A DNA stretch of 64,000 nucleotides, taken from positions 124,001 to 188,000 of the forward strand of contig NZ_CBCSIQ010000004.1 of the NCBI RefSeq assembly GCF_965139615.1, in the 5' to 3' direction. The position numbers were made by a program, and so were the translations under genes. The notes beneath the pieces were generated by a model, which was not told the DNA's origin, did no database searches, and was given only the letters and a program-made list of their open reading frames with translations. This DNA is from Kerstersia similis (GTDB lineage Bacteria; Pseudomonadota; Gammaproteobacteria; Burkholderiales; Burkholderiaceae_B). This document shows, in pieces, positions 59,068-64,000 of the stretch (within the stretch, counting starts at the first letter, position 1; each line of letters begins with the position of its first letter).

Positions 59068-61785
59068 ATGGATTCCTTCGCCAAGGAAACACTTCCCGTA
59101 TCGCTGGAAGACGAAATGCGCCGCAGCTACCTCGATTACGCCATGAGCGTGATCGTCGGACGGGCACTGCCTGATGTGCGAGACGGCCTCAAGCCCGTGC
59201 ATCGGCGTGTGCTGTTTGCGATGCATGAGCTGAACAATGACTGGAACCGCGCCTATAAGAAGTCGGCGCGTATCGTCGGGGACGTCATCGGTAAATATCA
59301 CCCTCACGGTGATCAGGCGGTCTATGACACCATCGTCCGGATGGCACAGGATTTCTCGCTGCGCTACATGCTGGTGGATGGCCAGGGCAACTTCGGTTCC
59401 ATTGACGGTGACGGCGCAGCCGCCATGCGTTACACCGAAATCCGTCTGGCGAAGATCGCGCACGAGCTGCTGGCCGACATCGACCAGGAAACCGTGGATT
59501 TCGGGCCCAACTATGATGGCAGCGAACAAGAGCCGCTGCTGTTGCCGTCGCGTTTGCCCAATCTGCTGGTGAATGGCAGTTCCGGCATTGCCGTGGGCAT
59601 GGCCACCAACATTCCGCCGCACAACCTGTCCGAAGTGGTTGAGGGCTGCCTGTATTGCCTGGCGAACCCGGAGTGCTCGGTTGATGAGCTGATGGAGCGC
59701 ATCCCGGCGCCGGATTTCCCCACCGGGGGCATTATTTACGGCATGTCCGGCGTGCGTGAGGGCTATCGTACCGGTCGTGGCCGCGTCATCATGCGTGCCA
59801 AGACGCACTTCGAAGACATGGAGCGCGGCAACCGCCAGGCCATCGTGGTCGATGAGCTGCCCTATCAGGTCAACAAGAAGACCCTGCAGGAGCGCATTGC
59901 CGAACTGGTCAACGAAAAGAAGATTGAAGGCATTTCCGATATCCGCGATGAGTCCGACAAGGACGGCATGCGTCTGGTGATCGAGCTCAAGCGTGGGGAA
60001 GTGCCGGAGGTCGTGCTGAACAACCTCTATAAGAATACGCAGCTGCAGGACACCTTCGGCATGAACTTCGTGGCGCTGGTCGATGGCCAGCCCCGTCTGC
60101 TGAACTTGAAGCAGCTGGTGCAATACTTCCTGCTGCATCGCCGTGAAGTGGTGACGCGTCGCACCGTGTTCCAGCTGCGCAAAGCACGCGAACGCGGTCA
60201 CGTGCTGGAAGGCCTTGCCGTGGCGCTGGCCAATATCGACGACTTCATCGCCATCATCAAGGCGGCGCCGACGCCGCCGGTGGCTCGCCAGGAGTTGATG
60301 GCGCGTACCTGGGATTCCTCGGTGGTGCGTGAGATGCTCGCGCGCGCCGATGGCGAAACGCCGGGTGGGCGCGAAGCCTATCGCCCCGAAGGGCTGGATG
60401 TGGAGTTCGGCATGCAGGCCGATGGCCTGTACCGCCTGAGCGAAGTGCAGGCTCAGGAAATCCTGAACATGCGCCTGCAACGCCTGACCGGGCTGGAGCA
60501 GGACAAGATCGTCAGCGAGTACCGCGACGTCATGCTGCTGGTGGCAGACTTGCTTGATATCCTTTCGCGCCCCGAGCGCGTCAACCAGATCATCGGCGAC
60601 GAGCTGCAGGCCATCAAGGCAGAGTTCGGTGCCAAGGACGAGCGCCGTTCCACCATTGAGCACAATGCGACGGAACTGGATACCGAAGACCTGATCACGC
60701 CTATGGATATGGTGGTGACGCTTTCCGCGTCCGGCTATATCAAGAGCCAGCCCTTGTCCGAGTACCGTTCGCAGCGTCGCGGCGGGCGTGGCAAGCAGGC
60801 ATCGGCCACCAAGGAAGACGATTGGATCGACCAGCTCTTTATCGCCAATACCCATGATTTCCTGCTGTGCTTCTCGGATCGTGGGCGTGTCTATTGGTTG
60901 AAGGTATGGGAAGTGCCGCAGGGTTCGCGCAATTCGCGCGGCCGTCCCATCGTCAATATGTTCCCGCTGGTCGATGGGGAACGTATCACCGTGGTGCTGC
61001 CGGTCAAGGCATTCAGCGAAGATCACTATGTCTTCATGGCAACGTCGCGCGGCACGGTCAAGAAGACGCCGTTGTCGGACTTCTCCAATCCGCGCAAGGC
61101 AGGCATCATCGCGGTCGATCTGGACGAAGGCGACTACCTGATTGGCGCCGACCTGACCGATGGCAAGCATGATGTGATGCTGTTCTCGGATGCCGGCAAG
61201 GCAGTGCGCTTCGACGAAAACGATGTACGTCCGATGGGCCGCAATGCCCGCGGGGTGCGCGGCATGATGCTGGAGGAAGGGCAGGGCGTGATTGCGCTGC
61301 TGGTGGCAGAAGTCCTGCCTGAAGAAGGCAGTGAAGCGGCGGCGGAAGTCGATGGCCGCTTGCAGCCCAGCGTCTTGACGGCCACGGAAAACGGCTACGG
61401 CAAGCGTACTTCCATCGTTGAGTACACCCGTCATGGCCGTGGCACCAAGGGCATGATCGCGATCCAGACCACGGCCCGCAATGGCAAGGTGGTGGGCGCG
61501 GTGCTGGTGCAGCCCGAAGATGAAATCATGCTGATCACCACTGGCGGCGTGCTGGTGCGTACCCGTGTCGCGGAAATCCGTGAAATGGGCCGCGCCACGC
61601 AGGGCGTGACGCTCATCAGCGTGGATGATGGCAGCGTATTGTCCGGCGTGCGTCGGGTCGCGGAAAGCGATGCGGACGAGTCGGAAGAATTGGAATCGTT
61701 GGAAAACGGCGCGACTGAGGGCCAGAATCCGGCCGGGCAGGCGCCTTCATCAGACCCGCAGACGGGCGAAGAGGCAAAGGAGTAA
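59068..61785 (+). CDS. gyrA: DNA gyrase subunit A
   Basis: The 905-residue protein has the GyrA opening ([30 protein letters not shown]), active-site Tyr122 (AMRYTEIRL) and beta-propeller repeats with the GyrA-box (QRRGGRGKQ near 570). It makes the double-strand break for negative supercoiling. The C-terminal acidic tail has about 60 residues ([10 protein letters not shown]). The quinolone-determining segment reads GDQAVYD, with Gln at position 83 and Asp87. Confidence 0.97.
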   Translation: MDSFAKETLPVSLEDEMRRSYLDYAMSVIVGRALPDVRDGLKPVHRRVLFAMHELNNDWNRAYKKSARIVGDVIGKYHPHGDQAVYDTIVRMAQDFSLRYMLVDGQGNFGSIDGDGAAAMRYTEIRLAKIAHELLADIDQETVDFGPNYDGSEQEPLLLPSRLPNLLVNGSSGIAVGMATNIPPHNLSEVVEGCLYCLANPECSVDELMERIPAPDFPTGGIIYGMSGVREGYRTGRGRVIMRAKTHFEDMERGNRQAIVVDELPYQVNKKTLQERIAELVNEKKIEGISDIRDESDKDGMRLVIELKRGEVPEVVLNNLYKNTQLQDTFGMNFVALVDGQPRLLNLKQLVQYFLLHRREVVTRRTVFQLRKARERGHVLEGLAVALANIDDFIAIIKAAPTPPVARQELMARTWDSSVVREMLARADGETPGGREAYRPEGLDVEFGMQADGLYRLSEVQAQEILNMRLQRLTGLEQDKIVSEYRDVMLLVADLLDILSRPERVNQIIGDELQAIKAEFGAKDERRSTIEHNATELDTEDLITPMDMVVTLSASGYIKSQPLSEYRSQRRGGRGKQASATKEDDWIDQLFIANTHDFLLCFSDRGRVYWLKVWEVPQGSRNSRGRPIVNMFPLVDGERITVVLPVKAFSEDHYVFMATSRGTVKKTPLSDFSNPRKAGIIAVDLDEGDYLIGADLTDGKHDVMLFSDAGKAVRFDENDVRPMGRNARGVRGMMLEEGQGVIALLVAEVLPEEGSEAAAEVDGRLQPSVLTATENGYGKRTSIVEYTRHGRGTKGMIAIQTTARNGKVVGAVLVQPEDEIMLITTGGVLVRTRVAEIREMGRATQGVTLISVDDGSVLSGVRRVAESDADESEELESLENGATEGQNPAGQAPSSDPQTGEEAKE

Positions 61786-61791
61786 GGCGAA

Positions 61792-62922
61792 ATGGCCAGA
61801 CCATGGAATTTCTCGGCAGGACCTTCGGTATTGCCTGAAGCGGTGCTCAAGCGCGCTGCCGAGGAAATGCTTGATTGGCATGGCAGTGGCATGTCCGTCA
61901 TGGAAATGAGCCACCGCGGCAAGGAATTCATCCAGATTTGCGATGAAGCGGAAGCCGATCTGCGCACGTTGCTGTCCATTCCCGATGAATACGGTGTGGT
62001 GTTCATGCAGGGCGGCGCAACGGCGGAAAATGCCATCGTGCCGATGAACCTGATCAATCTGCGCGGCACCATGTCGGCAGACTACGTGCTGACCGGCCAG
62101 TGGTCGCGCAAGTCCTTCAAGGAAGCGCAGCGCTATGGCGATGTGCAGATTGCCGCGGCCAGTGACAGCGCCACCGTACTGAACGGTGTGGAGCAGGCCG
62201 CCTGGACCTGGGTGCCGCAGGCGCAGGATTGGCATGTGCGGCCGGAAGCGGCCTATGTGCATCTGTGCAGCAACGAAACCATAGGCGGCGTGGAGTATGC
62301 GAACTGGCCCGAGCTGGCCAGCCTGGGCGCGCCGGACACCGAGCTGGTGGTCGATGCTTCCTCGCATTTCCTCTCGCGTCCCATGGATGTGACCCGCGCA
62401 GGGTTGATCTATGCCGGCGCGCAGAAAAATGCCGGCCCTGCCGGCGTGACGGTGGTGATTGTCCGCAAGGATCTGCTGGGCCATGCATTGCCTGTCTGCC
62501 CGACGGCATTTGATTATGCCAACGTCGTCGAGGCCCGCTCCTGCTTCAATACGCCTCCGACCTACGGTATCTACATGCTGGGGCTGGTGTGCAAGTGGCT
62601 GCTGGAACTGGGTGGGGTGGCAGCCATTGAAAAGGCCAATATCGCCAAGGCCGAGCTGCTGTATTCCTACCTGGACGGCACCTCGTTCTACCGTAATCCG
62701 GTGGAAAAATCGGTGCGTTCGCGGATGAATGTTCCCTTTGTATTGAGCGATGCCTCTCTGGATGCAGCCTTCCTGGCGGGGGCCAAGGAAGCGGGCTTGA
62801 TGCAGCTCAAGGGCCACAAGAGTGTGGGCGGCATGCGCGCTTCCATCTACAACGCATTGCCCATCGAGGGCGTGCGGGCATTGATCAGCTACATGCAGGA
62901 GTTCGAGCGTCGCCATGGCTGA
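61792..62922 (+). CDS. serC: Phosphoserine aminotransferase
   Basis: The 376-residue PLP enzyme has [26 protein letters not shown], and the lysine motif [13 protein letters not shown]. It converts 3-phosphohydroxypyruvate to phosphoserine, and also acts in pyridoxine synthesis. It lies 6 bases after gyrA and overlaps pheA by 8 bases. Confidence 0.96.
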   Translation: MARPWNFSAGPSVLPEAVLKRAAEEMLDWHGSGMSVMEMSHRGKEFIQICDEAEADLRTLLSIPDEYGVVFMQGGATAENAIVPMNLINLRGTMSADYVLTGQWSRKSFKEAQRYGDVQIAAASDSATVLNGVEQAAWTWVPQAQDWHVRPEAAYVHLCSNETIGGVEYANWPELASLGAPDTELVVDASSHFLSRPMDVTRAGLIYAGAQKNAGPAGVTVVIVRKDLLGHALPVCPTAFDYANVVEARSCFNTPPTYGIYMLGLVCKWLLELGGVAAIEKANIAKAELLYSYLDGTSFYRNPVEKSVRSRMNVPFVLSDASLDAAFLAGAKEAGLMQLKGHKSVGGMRASIYNALPIEGVRALISYMQEFERRHG

Positions 62923-64000
62923 GTCGCTTGCTGCAAAACTGCTGCCCCTGCGTGAAGGCATTGATGCGGTGGATCGAGAGATCCTCAGCTTGATTGCGCG
63001 CCGGGCGCAGCTGGCCCAGGAAGTGGGCAAGGTCAAAGAGGCGGCAGGCGCCAAGGGCGATGACGGGCATGTCCTGCGCCCGGAACGTGAAGCCCAGATC
63101 GTGCGGGCCTTGCAGCAAGCCAATGAAGGGCCATTGCCGGATGAGGCCGTGTCTGCGATCTGGACGGAAATCATTTCTGCCTGTCGCGGGTTGGAGCGGA
63201 CGCTGACGGTGGCCTATCTCGGGCCGCAAGGATCGTTTTCCGAGCAGGCGGCCTTTACGCATTTCGGCCATTCTGCCCAGGGTGTGCCTTGCCCCAACTT
63301 CGATGAAGTGTTCCGTTGTGTGGAAGCGGGGCAGGCGGATGTCGGGATGGTGGCGGTCGAAAACTCGACCGAAGGCGCCGTGAACCGGACGCTTGATTTG
63401 TTGCTGCATTCGCCACTGAAAATCCTGGGCGAGCACTCCTTGCAGATACGCCACTGTTTGATGGCACGTGAGGGCATGGCCAAGGTTACGCGTATCCTGG
63501 CGCATCCGCAGGCCCTGGCGCAATGCCAGGAATGGCTGAACCGGGAGTATCCCGGCCTGCCGCGTGATGCGGTGTCCAGCAATGCGGAAGCGGCGCGCCT
63601 GGCGGCAAGCGATCCGGGTATCGCTGCGATAGCCGGTGAAGGTGCTGCTGAGGTCTGGAAGCTGGGGGTGGTGGCAGCAGGAATCCAGGATGATGCGCAG
63701 AACCGGACCCGGTTCCTCGCGATTGGCAAGCGCGATGCCGCCCGTAGTGGCAGTGACAAGACCAGCCTGGTATTTGCGGTGCCGAATCGCGCTGGTGCCG
63801 TCTATGACATGATTTCTCCGCTGGCGCAGTTCGGTGTTTCCATGACGCGTTTCGAGTCGCGTCCGGCCCGTACCGGCCAGTGGGAATATTATTTTTATGT
63901 CGATGTGCAGGGGCATCGCGAAGATGAGAATGTTGCTGGCGCACTGGCGGCATTGCAGGCACGGGCTGCCTTCTTCAAGATTCTCGGTTCCTATCCTGCG
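62915..64000 (+). CDS. pheA: Bifunctional chorismate mutase/prephenate dehydratase (partial)
   Basis: The 362 visible residues hold a chorismate mutase domain (residues 8-95, [23 protein letters not shown]), a prephenate dehydratase domain (about 100-280, [13 protein letters not shown] and NRTRFLAIG), and the start of an ACT domain ([20 protein letters not shown]). It leads from chorismate to phenylpyruvate in phenylalanine synthesis. The gene is cut by the right edge shortly before its expected end. Confidence 0.95.
   Translation, partial: MAESLAAKLLPLREGIDAVDREILSLIARRAQLAQEVGKVKEAAGAKGDDGHVLRPEREAQIVRALQQANEGPLPDEAVSAIWTEIISACRGLERTLTVAYLGPQGSFSEQAAFTHFGHSAQGVPCPNFDEVFRCVEAGQADVGMVAVENSTEGAVNRTLDLLLHSPLKILGEHSLQIRHCLMAREGMAKVTRILAHPQALAQCQEWLNREYPGLPRDAVSSNAEAARLAASDPGIAAIAGEGAAEVWKLGVVAAGIQDDAQNRTRFLAIGKRDAARSGSDKTSLVFAVPNRAGAVYDMISPLAQFGVSMTRFESRPARTGQWEYYFYVDVQGHREDENVAGALAALQARAAFFKILGSYPA

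Noticed and set aside
58903..61434. Very long leftward open frame (843 codons) opposite gyrA
   Set aside because: It is the antisense shadow of a highly conserved gyrA gene; composition is His/Gln-rich and unnatural.
61750..63174. Leftward 474-codon frame opposite serC/pheA
   Set aside because: Shadow of two conserved biosynthetic genes.
1..64000. CRISPR arrays or insertion sequences
   Set aside because: No regularly spaced repeat array with unique spacers and no transposase-like protein were found; the periodic repeats at 13838 and 47518 are too short and too close.

Overview
The window joins a nearly complete cos-type, lambda-like siphophage prophage (position 1 to about 47.63 kb, cut at the window's left edge) to ordinary betaproteobacterial chromosome (47.63-64.0 kb). 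The host is most likely a member of the Alcaligenaceae (Bordetella/Achromobacter relatives). The tmRNA encodes the tag ANDERFALAA, and the block ompA, ubiG, gph, gyrA, serC, pheA is arranged as I remember it from Bordetella. The genus is an inference.

Prophage, left to right. (1) 1-7.7 kb: leftward early operon with rdgC, an HNH homing-type endonuclease, two DUF1566/C-type-lectin-like proteins, ssb, a Dam-type methylase and several small genes. (2) 8.0-10.9 kb: immunity region. A LexA/S24-type CI repressor lies between a left promoter (two operators) and a right promoter (three operators), all sharing a 17-bp semi-palindrome. Three genes follow cI on the same strand, in the position of lambda rexAB. 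(3) 10.9-17.2 kb: rightward early operon with Cro-like and CII-like regulators, an O-like replication protein carrying an origin with 12-bp iterons, a DnaB-type helicase, a DUF1064 nuclease and a putative late regulator. (4) 17.2-40 kb: probable cos region, terminase, portal, protease, capsid and tail genes, including a gpG/gpGT -1 frameshift site and a 2,290-residue J-like protein. (5) 40-44.6 kb: tail-tip genes ending in two tandem paralogous fibre or spike genes. (6) 44.7-46.2 kb: two candidate holins, an M15 endolysin, and Rz with a nested Rz1. (7) 46.2-47.5 kb: a leftward accessory locus with a protein resembling the anti-CRISPR AcrIF11, a zinc-finger protein and a KorA/TrfB-like repressor. 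A near-consensus promoter there has an inverted repeat in its spacer. The prophage stops at the 3' end of the tmRNA gene. No integrase is visible, so it probably lies left of position 1.

Chromosome. A FixL/FixJ-like two-component pair (leftward) faces an acyl-CoA synthetase gene. A DUF485 protein and an ActP-type acetate symporter follow. Next come a divergent EamA exporter and XRE-cupin regulator pair, gph-ubiG, an OmpA-like protein, and gyrA-serC-pheA (pheA runs off the right edge).

The most noteworthy items are the AcrIF11-like locus, the lambda-logic immunity region with its rex-position cassette, the paralogous fibre genes with a G10 tract upstream of the second, and a QxxxY nuclease-like segment inside the replication protein. 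Family names come from recognition of the translated sequences; no database search was possible.
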